From Chryseobacterium oryctis (GTDB lineage Bacteria; Bacteroidota; Bacteroidia; Flavobacteriales; Weeksellaceae), in assembly GCF_025971925.1 (NCBI RefSeq), contig NZ_JAPDHV010000001.1, positions 558,001 to 622,000 on the forward strand: a DNA stretch of 64,000 nucleotides. The letters are read 5' to 3'. The notes under the pieces are model-generated. The model ran no database searches, had not been told where the DNA came from, and was given only the letters and a program-made list of their open reading frames with translations. A program made the translations under genes and the position numbers. Positions 8,071 to 17,092 of the stretch are shown piece by piece. Numbering within the stretch: position 1 is the stretch's first letter; each line of letters opens with the position of its first letter.

Positions 8071-8251
8071 AAACCTTTCATTAGCACAACATCGACAAAA
8101 GATGGATTGAACATGTAGAAAATGCCCCTCTCCCACTTTACATTCTCTATTTTTCCATTATGGATTTTTTCTTAATTTAATTTTCATTTTTTCCTGCACC
8201 TTCTGTTACCTACAATCAAAAAAAAATAAAAAAACATATAACTTAAACTAA

Positions 8252-9112
8252 ATGAAACTAGGAAATTTAATCTTTTTTATCGTCATATTTTCATCTATTT
8301 ATGGATGTTCATCAAATAAACACACATACGAAAAGTCAAATATTTCGGTAAAGCCAGAAGTAATCATACGAAACGACTTCAAAAATTACTTTGACAGATG
8401 TGGCACTGAGGGCTCAATAGCTATTTATGATTTAGAAAGTCAAAAATGGATTGTATCAGACACGGTAGGAATAGAAATCGAATCACTTCCCGCTTCTACA
8501 TTCAAGATTATTAATTTATTAATTGCACTTGAAACAAATACAATCAAAGATGAAAATGAGATAGTAAAATGGGTCGGTAATACAGACACTATTAAATATG
8601 GATATCGACCTGAAATATATCACGATATGTCAGTTAAAGAAGCCTTTGAATCATCGGCAGGTTGGGTATTTGTTGAGCTTTCAAAAAAGATAGGGAAAGA
8701 CAATTACAAAAAACTGCTTTCTAAAAGTTATTATGGAAACAACAACTTAACCCAAAAAGATCCAGACTTTTGGAACTTTGGTGACTTTGCAATCTCTCCT
8801 AAAAATCAGGTAGAATTTTTACAATCTTTATATCAAGAAAGACTTCCTTTTTCTAAGCAGAATATTGACATTGTAAAAAAAGTAATGATAACCGAGAAAA
8901 CAGAAGATTATACAATTAGAGCAAAGACGGGATGGACAAGAGAAAACAACATCAATACCGGATGGTGGACAGGATATATTGAAACTAAAAAAGGTAATTA
9001 TATTTTTGCAACAAGACTTTTACAAGACAGAAAAATGAATAGATCTGACTTTGGTAGTTGTAGAAAAGAGATCACCAAAAAAATATTTAAAGATTTAGGA
9101 ATAATTAGCTAG
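8252..9112 (+). CDS. class D beta-lactamase-like lipoprotein
   Basis: A 286-residue exported serine beta-lactamase homolog of the OXA class. A lipobox ending at Cys19 (FSSIYGC) predicts a lipoprotein. Active-site motifs are Ser82-Thr-Phe-Lys85 (STFK, the acylated serine and carboxylated lysine), Tyr161-Gly-Asn163 and Lys225-Thr-Gly-Trp228. The second motif, normally S-x-V, reads Ser135-Ala-Gly137, so its hydrophobic valine is missing. Length and order fit OXA enzymes. Hydrolysis of beta-lactams is plausible but the spectrum cannot be read. A second serine-hydrolase gene follows. It lies at the end of the cassette-like stretch. Confidence 0.88.
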   Translation: MKLGNLIFFIVIFSSIYGCSSNKHTYEKSNISVKPEVIIRNDFKNYFDRCGTEGSIAIYDLESQKWIVSDTVGIEIESLPASTFKIINLLIALETNTIKDENEIVKWVGNTDTIKYGYRPEIYHDMSVKEAFESSAGWVFVELSKKIGKDNYKKLLSKSYYGNNNLTQKDPDFWNFGDFAISPKNQVEFLQSLYQERLPFSKQNIDIVKKVMITEKTEDYTIRAKTGWTRENNINTGWWTGYIETKKGNYIFATRLLQDRKMNRSDFGSCRKEITKKIFKDLGIIS

Positions 9113-9265
9113 GATATCAAAACTGCCGACAATTCTTAAAGCACCGACACACAAAATACTGACAATCAAACAACTAAAACGAATTGGAAAAATAATTAAT
9201 TTTACAAAAAGTATTACATCTTTATTATCAATACTTTTTAAATATAACGAAAATATGATAATTCG

Positions 9266-10360
9266 ATGAAATTTAACCAAATAATAAAAATTTCAACTAT
9301 TCTACTTCTCAGTTTCATTAGTATTGCTTTAAAGTCTCAAACCCCAAATAAAAATGGATTATCAAAAACTTTCAGTGAAGAGTTTACAAGAAAGTTAAAC
9401 GACTCAATTCCCTCTATTGGTTCATTTATAGTTTCAAAAAATAATAAAATTATTTATGAACAATATTTTAACGGAGCTAATAACGAAACAATCTTTAATG
9501 TCAAATCTGTCACAAAAAGTATCACTTCTGTTCTAGCCGGAATTGCTCGGGATAAAGGAATACTTCCTGACATTAATACTTCTGTTTTAAAAATTCTTCC
9601 CGAATACGATATTCCCAGAACTCAATTTAAAAACATTTCAAATATTGAAGGGAAAATACTTCATGATTCGATTAGAAAAACAGTAACATTGAGACATTTA
9701 ATGACAATGCAAGGTGGTTTTGATTACATAGAAAATAGTCAACTTTCTACTGCAATGGGCTTTTCTTCTGATCCTGTAAGATTTATGCTAGACTTACCCT
9801 TCGAAGAATATCCTGGAGATAAATTCAATTATAGCTCAGGAGAAACTCATGTTTTCGGTGTAGCACTTTCCAGATTGGTAAAATCCAGGTTGAAAGACTT
9901 TGCAGACAAAAATTTATTCAATCCATTATCAATAAAAATTGAAAGATGGGATACTGATGCTCTAAACAGAAATTTAGCTGGTTCAGAACTATTTATGAAG
10001 GCCAATGATATGCTAAAATTCGGAACATTAATTCTCAATAACGGAAAGTTTGGAAACAGGCAAATTGTATCTCAAAAATGGATAGAAGAATCGACTTCAG
10101 AGCAGGTAAAACTAGACAATTGGGATGTATTACCTAATGCAAACGGCTATGGATATTATTGGTGGCGAAGAAAAACAAACGGACATCAAGCTTTTGTAGC
10201 GGTTGGTTATGGTGGTCAAATTATTTGTATTATTCCTGATTTAAAAATGGTGATAGTCTCAACTTGTTTTCTTGGCGAGAAAAATAGAGGACGAAAAGAA
10301 CTAAAAAAGCTTCACAGCTTTATAGATGAGTTTACAAAATTAGCAGATAATAATTACTAA
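9266..10360 (+). CDS. exported serine hydrolase, class C beta-lactamase/PBP-like fold
   Basis: A 364-residue protein with an N-terminal signal segment (about 1-24) and the penicillin-recognising fold of the beta-lactamase-related family. Ser81-x-x-Lys84 (SVTK) is the nucleophile motif and Tyr189-Ser-Ser191 (YSSGETH) takes the Y-x-N position. The segment GYGYYWWRRK and HQAFVAVGYGGQ carry the H-x-G-type third motif in relaxed form. Such proteins include esterases, D-aminopeptidases and lactamase-like enzymes, and true lactamase activity is uncertain. It follows the class D gene by about 150 bases on the same strand. Confidence 0.88.
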   Translation: MKFNQIIKISTILLLSFISIALKSQTPNKNGLSKTFSEEFTRKLNDSIPSIGSFIVSKNNKIIYEQYFNGANNETIFNVKSVTKSITSVLAGIARDKGILPDINTSVLKILPEYDIPRTQFKNISNIEGKILHDSIRKTVTLRHLMTMQGGFDYIENSQLSTAMGFSSDPVRFMLDLPFEEYPGDKFNYSSGETHVFGVALSRLVKSRLKDFADKNLFNPLSIKIERWDTDALNRNLAGSELFMKANDMLKFGTLILNNGKFGNRQIVSQKWIEESTSEQVKLDNWDVLPNANGYGYYWWRRKTNGHQAFVAVGYGGQIICIIPDLKMVIVSTCFLGEKNRGRKELKKLHSFIDEFTKLADNNY

Positions 10361-10498
10361 AAGTAAATTTTTCAACTTAATTATACAAAAACAAACTGAA
10401 TAGCTATATTTTTATTTAATTATAAAAAATAAATTATTATTAAATAAAATACATTTTTAAATAGAGCTTTTTAATTATATTTACACAAAATTAAATTT

Positions 10499-11497
10499 AT
10501 GAGAAAAACTCTACTATTTACACTAGTAGCTTATGGATTATGTTCAGCACAGACTACAATTACAAAAGCATTTAACGATCCTATTGTAGGAGATGTGATA
10601 AACGGTTATTCCATAAACGGAACTGTAGATAATTCTGCAACAGGTAATGGCGTTACTTTTAACAATAGCTCCTTAACCCAAGGAACTGCCTATTCAGCAA
10701 CCTATTCCACACCAACATCAGGAGAAATCACATCATTTCCAGGGTCTACTATTAAAATGGCGAGTACAGGAAATACCATTCTTTACAAATCCTCCGCTAC
10801 AAAACTTGAAATAACAGGAGTCGTTACTACGGATGCTACCCTGAACTTTGCTGAGGACAATGGAACATTCATTACCTATCCCGCAAGTTTTGGCCACAAC
10901 GAAACGGATAATGCAAAAGGCACTTTTACTTCTACAGCAGCTTCCGGGCGTTTCAAAGGAACTATTAATACCAGTGCAGATGCACAAGGAACTTTAGTTA
11001 TAGGATCAAAAACTTACACTAATGTTCTCAGAATAAAATCTGTTCAAAACTTTAATCTTTATCAAACTTCTGACACCAATTATCTGTTTTCAATAGGTAC
11101 CATTACCAATACAGCCTATACCTATTATGACAGCACTCATAAATTTCCGTTACTAAGCTCCACCAGTGGTACTCTAAACGTTCCTCTTTTAAGCATAAGC
11201 CAATCAACATCTGGCGCACAAGCTTTAAATGAAGTTTTCTTAGCTGTTAATGACAACTTTATAAAAAAAGAAAGTCTTAAAGTATATCCAAATCCGGCTC
11301 AGGATTTTATAGAGTTTAGAGGGGAAAATAAAGATAACGCAACAGCTAAAGTCTATAGCCTGGACGGAAAACTAGTAAAAACTTCCGATGTAAAATTCGG
11401 AAAAATTCAGGTTTCAGAATTACCTCCGGCTGCTTATTTCATTGAATTATCAGGGAAAAATTCAAAAGCAGAAGTAACAAAATTTATCAAAAAGTAA
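10499..11497 (+). CDS. T9SS type A sorting-domain surface protein
   Basis: A 332-residue secreted protein: signal peptide MRKTLLFTLVAYGLCSAQ (cleavage after about 18), a Ser/Thr/Asn-rich beta body from 19 to about 255 with no family I recognise, and a C-terminal type A sorting domain from about 257. The domain is marked by LKVYPNPAQDF, the VYSLDGK strand and the final VTKFIKK. The tail sends it across the outer membrane by type IX secretion, where it is usually cut and anchored. It is a single gene with its own strong terminator. The function of the body is unknown. Confidence 0.9.
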   Translation: MRKTLLFTLVAYGLCSAQTTITKAFNDPIVGDVINGYSINGTVDNSATGNGVTFNNSSLTQGTAYSATYSTPTSGEITSFPGSTIKMASTGNTILYKSSATKLEITGVVTTDATLNFAEDNGTFITYPASFGHNETDNAKGTFTSTAASGRFKGTINTSADAQGTLVIGSKTYTNVLRIKSVQNFNLYQTSDTNYLFSIGTITNTAYTYYDSTHKFPLLSSTSGTLNVPLLSISQSTSGAQALNEVFLAVNDNFIKKESLKVYPNPAQDFIEFRGENKDNATAKVYSLDGKLVKTSDVKFGKIQVSELPPAAYFIELSGKNSKAEVTKFIKK

Positions 11498-11519
11498 ACT
11501 TTTTTAATTATTAATAATA

Positions 11520-11558
11520 GAGACCCGATCTGTTAATAGATCGGGTCTCGTCTTTTTT
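11520..11558 (+). terminator. rho-independent terminator
   Basis: A perfect 12-base-pair stem (GAGACCCGATCT at 11520-11531 with AGATCGGGTCTC at 11538-11549) around a six-base loop, followed by a T run. It ends the T9SS protein gene. Confidence 0.9.
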
Positions 11559-11594
11559 TATATCAGTTCAATGTAAAACTAACGACAACTGGTG

Positions 11595-11807
11595 TTAACT
11601 GTAGGCCTTTTTGAACTTTTCAAGCATACTATCCAGATTATGACGCTGAACATATACCGTTTTTACCTCCTGATATCTGGGAGATTTATAGAAAACTTCA
11701 TGGAAATCCATACTCCCGTTCCCTACTTTTACAATTTTTTGTACTTCAATATTCAATTTTCTTAATTCTTCTTTGAAAACATGGAATTCATCTTGGATAT
11801 TACTCAT
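11595..11807 (-). CDS. small hypothetical protein
   Basis: A 70-residue, probably cytoplasmic protein: a charged helix (EFHVFKEELRKLNIEVQKIV), a Gly-rich turn, then FHEVFYKSPRYQEVKTVYVQRHNL and a basic helical end. It lies in the space between two plus-strand genes and has its own start with an AAAGG-like stretch upstream. Codon use looks coding. No family recognised. Confidence 0.6.
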   Translation of the reverse strand: MSNIQDEFHVFKEELRKLNIEVQKIVKVGNGSMDFHEVFYKSPRYQEVKTVYVQRHNLDSMLEKFKKAYS

Positions 11808-12091
11808 TTCACAAACCTTTTTTTATTAAAAATACACTTTTACATCACACCACCCCTAATTATTCAAGGATTATCTTATTCTTTTAATAAAATTAATAAT
11901 TTTTTAAATACAAATATTAAGCATTCTTACTTTTTTCTATTAAATTATTCTATTTGATAGATAATCAGAAAATTTTCTCTTATCAAAACACACAAAACAC
12001 TCATACTCAGAAGAAAGAAAACAGCAAAGCATTTTACGTATTTTGTAATTTAACCTCATCTAGATTTCTTAATCATACAACTAAACAATTT

Positions 12092-12445
12092 ATGAAAACA
12101 TCTAAATCACTATTTTTAACTATTGCTTTATCTTTTTCTGCAACAATATTGGCTCAAAAAAATGATGAAATAAAAATCACTATAAAAGACAGCAAAGGCA
12201 AAAAGGTTCAAACTATAGAAAAGAAAGAAAATCTCCCCCATTTTATTCAGTTTGGAATCATGTCAAAGAATCATGAAAGTTTCAAAAATAAATACAAAGT
12301 TGATGTAGTATATCAAAACTGTGTCATTAGTCCTTTTATTTCACAACAAGCAAAAGAAAACAACCTTGCTGTCGCAAAGTTGTTGGATGAAAAATATGGT
12401 GATATTTGGAAAAAAGATTTAGAAATTACTCCTTACGGATTATAA
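12092..12445 (+). CDS. small secreted hypothetical protein
   Basis: A 117-residue protein starting MKTSKSLFLTIALSFSATILAQ, a clear signal peptide cut after about residue 22. A longer frame starting at a TTG 138 bases upstream adds only unlikely sequence. The mature part has a lysine-rich strand region (KITIKDSKGKKVQTIEKKE) and a mixed helical end with one Cys. The stop codon overlaps the stop of the converging ABC transporter gene by six bases. Role unknown. Confidence 0.72.
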   Translation: MKTSKSLFLTIALSFSATILAQKNDEIKITIKDSKGKKVQTIEKKENLPHFIQFGIMSKNHESFKNKYKVDVVYQNCVISPFISQQAKENNLAVAKLLDEKYGDIWKKDLEITPYGL

Positions 12446-14203
12446 TTCCTGGCTTTCCTCTTCTTCTATCTCTACTTCTTTTCTCAATTGAGCCTTGTAA
12501 AGTGTAGCATAATACCCGTTTTTATCTAAAAGCTCCAAGTGTTTACCTTCTTCTACAATTTTACCGTGTTCCATAACGATAATTTTGTCAGCTTTTTCAA
12601 TTGTTGAAAGTCTGTGCGCAATAATGATTGACGTTCTGTTTTTAGTAATTTTTTCGGTAGCTCGTTGAATTAATTTTTCACTTTCATGGTCGATGGAAGA
12701 TGTTGCTTCATCTAAAATTAAAATTTTTGGTTCAGATAAATACGCTCTCAAGAACGATAATAATTGTCTTTGACCTAAAGAAATTGATGAACCTCTTTCG
12801 CTTACAACATAATCGTAACCTCCAGGAAGACTTTCAATAAAATCATCAACTTCAATTTCTCTCGCTCCCGCCTTTATTTTTTCCAATGTAATAGACTCAT
12901 CTCCAAAAGCAAGATTTTCATAAATACTTCCATGGAACAGAAAAACATCCTGCAATACCACCCCGATTTGGCTTCTCAGGTGATACAATTCGTAATCTTT
13001 CAAATCTACATCATCAATTAAAATATTACCTGAATTAATATCATAAAGTCTGGTAATTAAGCTAATTATTGTTGATTTCCCCGCCCCTGTTGCTCCTACA
13101 ATCGCCACCGTTTCTCCCGGATTAACTTTAAAATCAATTCCTTTCAGAACTTCCTGCTTTTCATCATAAGCAAAATGCACATTTTTGAATTCAATTTTTC
13201 CTGCAAATTGTTCTTTCTTAATGGTTCCTGTGTTTGAAATAGCATAATCTTCATCCATTATTCCAAGAACTCTTTCTGCACCCACAATACCTCTTTGAAT
13301 ATTATTAAATCTATCCGCAATTTGTCTTAACGGACGAATCAGCATTGAAATATATTGGATAAAAGCAATAACAACACCTGCACTAATCGTAATATACCCT
13401 CCGTAAAACAGGATAAATCCAATAAATAAAGAAGAAATAAGCTCTACAACAGGAAAAAACAGTGAGAAAATAAATACAGTTCTCAGTAATGCTCCTTTTA
13501 AAGTGACATTAATACTATCAAACTTTTTAAATTCACTTTCTTGTCTGTTAAAAACCTGAATAATAGGCATCCCCGCCAATCTTTCCTGAACAAATGAGTT
13601 CTGATTGGCAGTCCAGGTTCTTTCATCTCCAAAAGCCTTTTTCAGCCTTTTTTGGAAGAATCTTGTAATAACAACCATTAAAGGTAAAATAGCCAATGTG
13701 ATATAACTCAAATGAACGTTTGTGCTAAACATCATCACCAACACAAAAACGATTCTCAAAATATCTCCAAAAACCATTAAAAAACCGTCTGTATAAACCG
13801 TTGCAATGGTTTCAACATCACCAACTGCTCTGGTCACCAATTGACCAATTGGAGTTTTATCAAAAAAAGATGTTTTAAAGTAAATTAATTTTGAGTAAAG
13901 TCTTTCCCTGATGTCCCTAATTACGTTTTGAGAAATATAATTAGAAAAATACACCAGAAAAAAGTTTAAAATAGTTTCTGCAAACACCAAACCTACCAAA
14001 ATATAGATATGCTTCATCATCAAAGCCTTATCCTTCAGTTTTGTGATATCAATATCTACAACCTGCATTGTAAGATATGGTCTATAAGTAGAAACCATCG
14101 CCAATATGATAGAAATTATCAAAGTAACAACAAACCACGACCGGAATTTCATCCCGATGAAGAATAACCTCTTGATAATTGCCCAAGTATCTTGTTTTTT
14201 CAT
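12440..14203 (-). CDS. ABC transporter, fused membrane and ATPase domains (MdlB-like exporter)
   Basis: A 587-residue half-transporter, active as a dimer in the inner membrane. Six membrane helices fill about residues 22-310 and the ATPase the rest. Walker A is GATGAGKS (370-377), the signature is the variant SLGQ (475-478) instead of SGGQ, Walker B is ILILDE (494-499), and the H-loop His is at 530 (IIAHRLST). The tail is strongly acidic (EVEIEEEESQEL). Start ATG 14203 gives the usual MKKQDTW beginning; an ATG at 14272 would add 23 residues. It lies downstream of truA on the same strand. The substrate is unknown; lipid or drug export is typical of the class. Confidence 0.92.
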   Translation of the reverse strand: MKKQDTWAIIKRLFFIGMKFRSWFVVTLIISIILAMVSTYRPYLTMQVVDIDITKLKDKALMMKHIYILVGLVFAETILNFFLVYFSNYISQNVIRDIRERLYSKLIYFKTSFFDKTPIGQLVTRAVGDVETIATVYTDGFLMVFGDILRIVFVLVMMFSTNVHLSYITLAILPLMVVITRFFQKRLKKAFGDERTWTANQNSFVQERLAGMPIIQVFNRQESEFKKFDSINVTLKGALLRTVFIFSLFFPVVELISSLFIGFILFYGGYITISAGVVIAFIQYISMLIRPLRQIADRFNNIQRGIVGAERVLGIMDEDYAISNTGTIKKEQFAGKIEFKNVHFAYDEKQEVLKGIDFKVNPGETVAIVGATGAGKSTIISLITRLYDINSGNILIDDVDLKDYELYHLRSQIGVVLQDVFLFHGSIYENLAFGDESITLEKIKAGAREIEVDDFIESLPGGYDYVVSERGSSISLGQRQLLSFLRAYLSEPKILILDEATSSIDHESEKLIQRATEKITKNRTSIIIAHRLSTIEKADKIIVMEHGKIVEEGKHLELLDKNGYYATLYKAQLRKEVEIEEEESQEL

Positions 14204-14345
14204 TATCCGAATTGAAGAAAGAATTAAATTAAAAATCCATTGCAAAAGTAATACTTTCTGAATTGAAAGCATTTACAACTTATTAAATAGTAATAGAAAA
14301 TTTAAGATACTTATTATTTATATTATGAATATTGATAAAATCCTA

Positions 14346-15080
14346 TTAGTCAAACTCATAACCAACATCCACCAAATATAGCCCATGAGCCGGTGCCGAA
14401 GTTCCTGCAGAATTACGATGTTTATCTTCCATTATTTTTCGTAAATCTTCAGGCTTTATTTTTCCGGAACCTACCTCAACCATCGTCCCCACAATTGCCC
14501 TTACCATATTTCTTAAAAAACGATTAGCAGAAACCGTGAACTTCAACTCACTTCCGTTCTGCTCCCATTCCGCTTTATAAATTTTGCAGATATTGGTTTT
14601 ATTATCGGTTTTCAATTTTGCAAAACTTGTAAAATCTTCATATTCAAACAAAATCTTACAAGCTTCATTCATTTTAGCAATATCTAAAGTTTTTTTCCAA
14701 TGTTGCCATGCAAATTCCTGAGTGAAAGGATTTTTTTCTAGGGTAATATAGTATTCATACGTTCTGTAAGTAGCATCAAAACGTGCATGGAAATCATCCT
14801 TAACCTGAAATATTCTTTTAATGGAAATATCAGGCGGAAGAAAACTATTTAATTTCCTTGGAAGGTCTTTATCTAATATTTTTTCCGTATCAAAATGAGC
14901 AAAAATTTTCTTTGCATGAACTCCTGTATCAGTTCTTCCCGCTCCTGTTGTCTTAATTTCTTCTCTCAGAATTGTGGAAAGAGCTTTTTCCAATTCTTCC
15001 TGTACAGAAATAGCATCCGGCTGAATCTGATAACCAAAATAATTTTTCCCGTTGTAAGAAAACTCAATAAAATATCTCAA
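14346..15080 (-). CDS. truA: tRNA pseudouridine synthase A
   Basis: A 244-residue enzyme that makes pseudouridine at positions 38-40 of the tRNA anticodon arm. The catalytic Asp51 is in GRTDTGVHA (48-56). The opening strand (FIEFSYNGKNYFGYQ), SVQEELEKAL and FLRNMVRAIVGT near residue 190 are all family marks. The start codon is TTG at 15080: no in-frame ATG exists near the N-terminus and this start gives the expected beginning. A -7 element (TATTTTTG) lies 18 bases before it, which supports the choice. It is divergent from lpxK. Confidence 0.95.
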   Translation of the reverse strand: MRYFIEFSYNGKNYFGYQIQPDAISVQEELEKALSTILREEIKTTGAGRTDTGVHAKKIFAHFDTEKILDKDLPRKLNSFLPPDISIKRIFQVKDDFHARFDATYRTYEYYITLEKNPFTQEFAWQHWKKTLDIAKMNEACKILFEYEDFTSFAKLKTDNKTNICKIYKAEWEQNGSELKFTVSANRFLRNMVRAIVGTMVEVGSGKIKPEDLRKIMEDKHRNSAGTSAPAHGLYLVDVGYEFD

Positions 15081-15098
15081 TGTAATAAAATAACTCTA

Positions 15099-15106
15099 CA
15101 AAAATA
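15099..15106 (-). promoter_or_regulatory. -7 promoter element of truA
   Basis: TATTTTTG on the minus strand matches TAnnTTTG. Transcription would begin near 15092, leaving about 12 bases before the TTG start. The -33 part is poor. Confidence 0.4.
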
Positions 15107-15149
15107 CTTCAATTTAATGAAATATTTGTTGAAAACTCATCTGTAATAT

Positions 15150-15181
15150 TGACTAAAATGCATCTGAAATTCCTATTTTTG
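15150..15181 (+). promoter_or_regulatory. possible lpxK promoter
   Basis: TTG at 15150-15152 and TATTTTG at 15175-15181 (one base shorter than TAnnTTTG) precede the lpxK ATG by seven bases. It predicts a very short leader. Confidence 0.35.
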
Positions 15182-15188
15182 CAAACGT

Positions 15189-16214
15189 ATGAAAAGATGG
15201 TACCTTTATCCTTTTTCCCTTGGTTATCATTTGGTGACGGGTATTCGAAACACATTGTATGATCTGGGAATTTTTAAATCTACAAAGTTCAAAACTCCGA
15301 TAATTTGTGTCGGCAACCTCTCTGTGGGCGGAAGTGGAAAATCACCAATGGTGATGTATCTTGCTCAATATTTCTCTAAACATTACAGAACGGGGGTACT
15401 TTCCCGTGGTTATGGGAGATTAACAAAAGGTTATGACGTAACAAATTATGACAGTAATTACAAAACTGTGGGTGATGAAGCAATGCAGTTATTTGAACGT
15501 TTTAAAAACCGTTTTGTAATTGCCGTTTCTGAAGAAAGAGTTCCGGGTGCAAAAAAAGTAATTGCCGATATGGATCTTGATGTTTTGATACTTGATGATG
15601 CCATGCAACACAGAGCAATAAAACCAGGATTTAATATTTTAATGACTGATTTTAATGACCCCTATTTCAAAGATTATCTTCTCCCAGCTGGAGATTTAAG
15701 AGAATCAAGAGCGGGTGCAAAAAGAGCAGATATTATTATAGTCAGCAAATGTCCTGATGAATTAACCGAAGAAACCAAACAATATTATATTTCGAGAATT
15801 CGGCCAAGCTATAATCAAAAAGTATTCTTTTCATCTATAGGATATGACGAAAATGTGTACGGAAAAGACAAAATGCTCCCTGACAACAATCTGAATTATT
15901 ATGATATTTTATTGATTACAGGTATTGCCAATCCTAACCCACTATTACAACATCTGGCAAAGTTTTCACAAAGGGTTAAGCATCTGAAATTCAGAGACCA
16001 TCATAATTTTTCCGATGAAGACATCAAAAAAATTGTTGCTGAATACAAAAAATTAGGTGAATATAAATTAATCTTAACTACCGAAAAGGATTACGTACGT
16101 CTTAAAACTTTTGACTACCTTAGAGACATTGTTTACTACTGGCCTATCAATGTAATTATTGATAAGAAAGAAGAATTCAATCAAATCATCTTAGACTATG
16201 TTAGAAAAAATTAA
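15189..16214 (+). CDS. lpxK: tetraacyldisaccharide 4'-kinase
   Basis: A 341-residue inner-membrane-associated kinase that phosphorylates the 4' position of the lipid A disaccharide. Visible are the N-terminal hydrophobic start (MKRWYLYPFSLGYHLV), the P-loop GNLSVGGSGKSP (42-53), LSRGYGR (71-77), GDEAMQ (95-100) and LDDAMQHR (135-142). In many relatives the last two read GDEP and LDDGFQHR, so both are slightly variant. Its presence fits a Gram-negative envelope. It overlaps the purine phosphorylase gene by 17 bases. Confidence 0.95.
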   Translation: MKRWYLYPFSLGYHLVTGIRNTLYDLGIFKSTKFKTPIICVGNLSVGGSGKSPMVMYLAQYFSKHYRTGVLSRGYGRLTKGYDVTNYDSNYKTVGDEAMQLFERFKNRFVIAVSEERVPGAKKVIADMDLDVLILDDAMQHRAIKPGFNILMTDFNDPYFKDYLLPAGDLRESRAGAKRADIIIVSKCPDELTEETKQYYISRIRPSYNQKVFFSSIGYDENVYGKDKMLPDNNLNYYDILLITGIANPNPLLQHLAKFSQRVKHLKFRDHHNFSDEDIKKIVAEYKKLGEYKLILTTEKDYVRLKTFDYLRDIVYYWPINVIIDKKEEFNQIILDYVRKN

Positions 16215-17013
16215 AGAAACAGCCAGTTTCATTAAAAATATCATTCAGGAGGTTCCGGACTTTGCCATTGTTTTAGGTTCAGGATTAGGAAAACTTCAAA
16301 ATGAGGTTGAAGCCATCCATGTTTTAGAATATAAAGACATCCCTAATTTTCCCCAAACAACAGTTGTAGGACATGGCGGAAAATTAATTTACGGAATTCT
16401 TGAAGGTAAAAAAGTTCTGATGATGAGTGGTCGTTTTCATTATTATGAAGGACATTCGATTGAAACCGTAACTTTCCCTATCAGAATTTTTCATTTACTA
16501 GGCATTAAAAACCTTATTCTTTCAAACGCTTGTGGAGGAGTAAATCCTGAATATAGCGTTGCCGATATTGTCATTTTGAAAGACCATATCAATATGATGC
16601 CTGAACATCCGCTTCGTGGTAAAAATATTGAAGAATTCGGACCTCGTTTTGTTGATATGAGTGAGCCATACAACCGAAAAATGATTTCAGTTGCCCAACA
16701 AATTGCCAAAGAAAACAATATCAAAATTCATCAAGGGGTTTATGTAGCCTTACAAGGTCCTACTTTTGAAACTCCCGCGGAATATGGAATGATAAAAGCT
16801 ATTGGAGGAGATATGGTTGGGATGAGTACAGTTCCGGAAGTTATCGTTGCAAAACATATGGGAATGGATGTTTTCTGCGTTTCAATCATTACAGATTTAG
16901 GAGGTCCGGATATTGCTTTCGCTGTTTCTCACGAAGAAGTTTTAAACGCAGCTAATAAAGCAATGCCAAATGTAATTACTGTAGTGAAAGGACTTGTGAA
17001 AAATTATTCATAG
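16198..17013 (+). CDS. purine-nucleoside phosphorylase, trimeric type I
   Basis: A 271-residue enzyme splitting purine nucleosides with phosphate to base and ribose-1-phosphate. Motifs: GSGLG (27-31), VVGHGGKL, the substrate loop RFHYYEGHS (79-87), SNACGG (109-114), the catalytic Glu in ALQGPTFETPAEY, GMSTVPEVIVA and ITDLGG. These mark the trimeric PNP I/MTAP family, and the Met-Ser-Thr triplet favours PNP specificity. It overlaps lpxK by 17 bases, so the two are co-transcribed, although their pathways are unrelated. Confidence 0.95.
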   Translation: MLEKIKETASFIKNIIQEVPDFAIVLGSGLGKLQNEVEAIHVLEYKDIPNFPQTTVVGHGGKLIYGILEGKKVLMMSGRFHYYEGHSIETVTFPIRIFHLLGIKNLILSNACGGVNPEYSVADIVILKDHINMMPEHPLRGKNIEEFGPRFVDMSEPYNRKMISVAQQIAKENNIKIHQGVYVALQGPTFETPAEYGMIKAIGGDMVGMSTVPEVIVAKHMGMDVFCVSIITDLGGPDIAFAVSHEEVLNAANKAMPNVITVVKGLVKNYS

Positions 17014-17079
17014 AGATTTTCAATTGTTCAAATTTTCACTAATTCATACGAAACCACCTTCAAATTCCGTTTCATTGTT

Positions 17080-17087
17080 TAGATTTG
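17080..17087 (+). promoter_or_regulatory. possible -7 promoter element
   Basis: TAGATTTG matches TAnnTTTG and lies five bases before the ATG at 17093. No -33 TTG at the right distance. It favours translation from the second ATG (17105). Confidence 0.3.
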
Positions 17088-17092
17088 TATAA

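Noticed and set aside
2462..8251. Prophage or insertion sequence in the accessory stretch
   Set aside because: No transposase, integrase or phage gene is visible, and no terminal inverted repeats of an IS were found.
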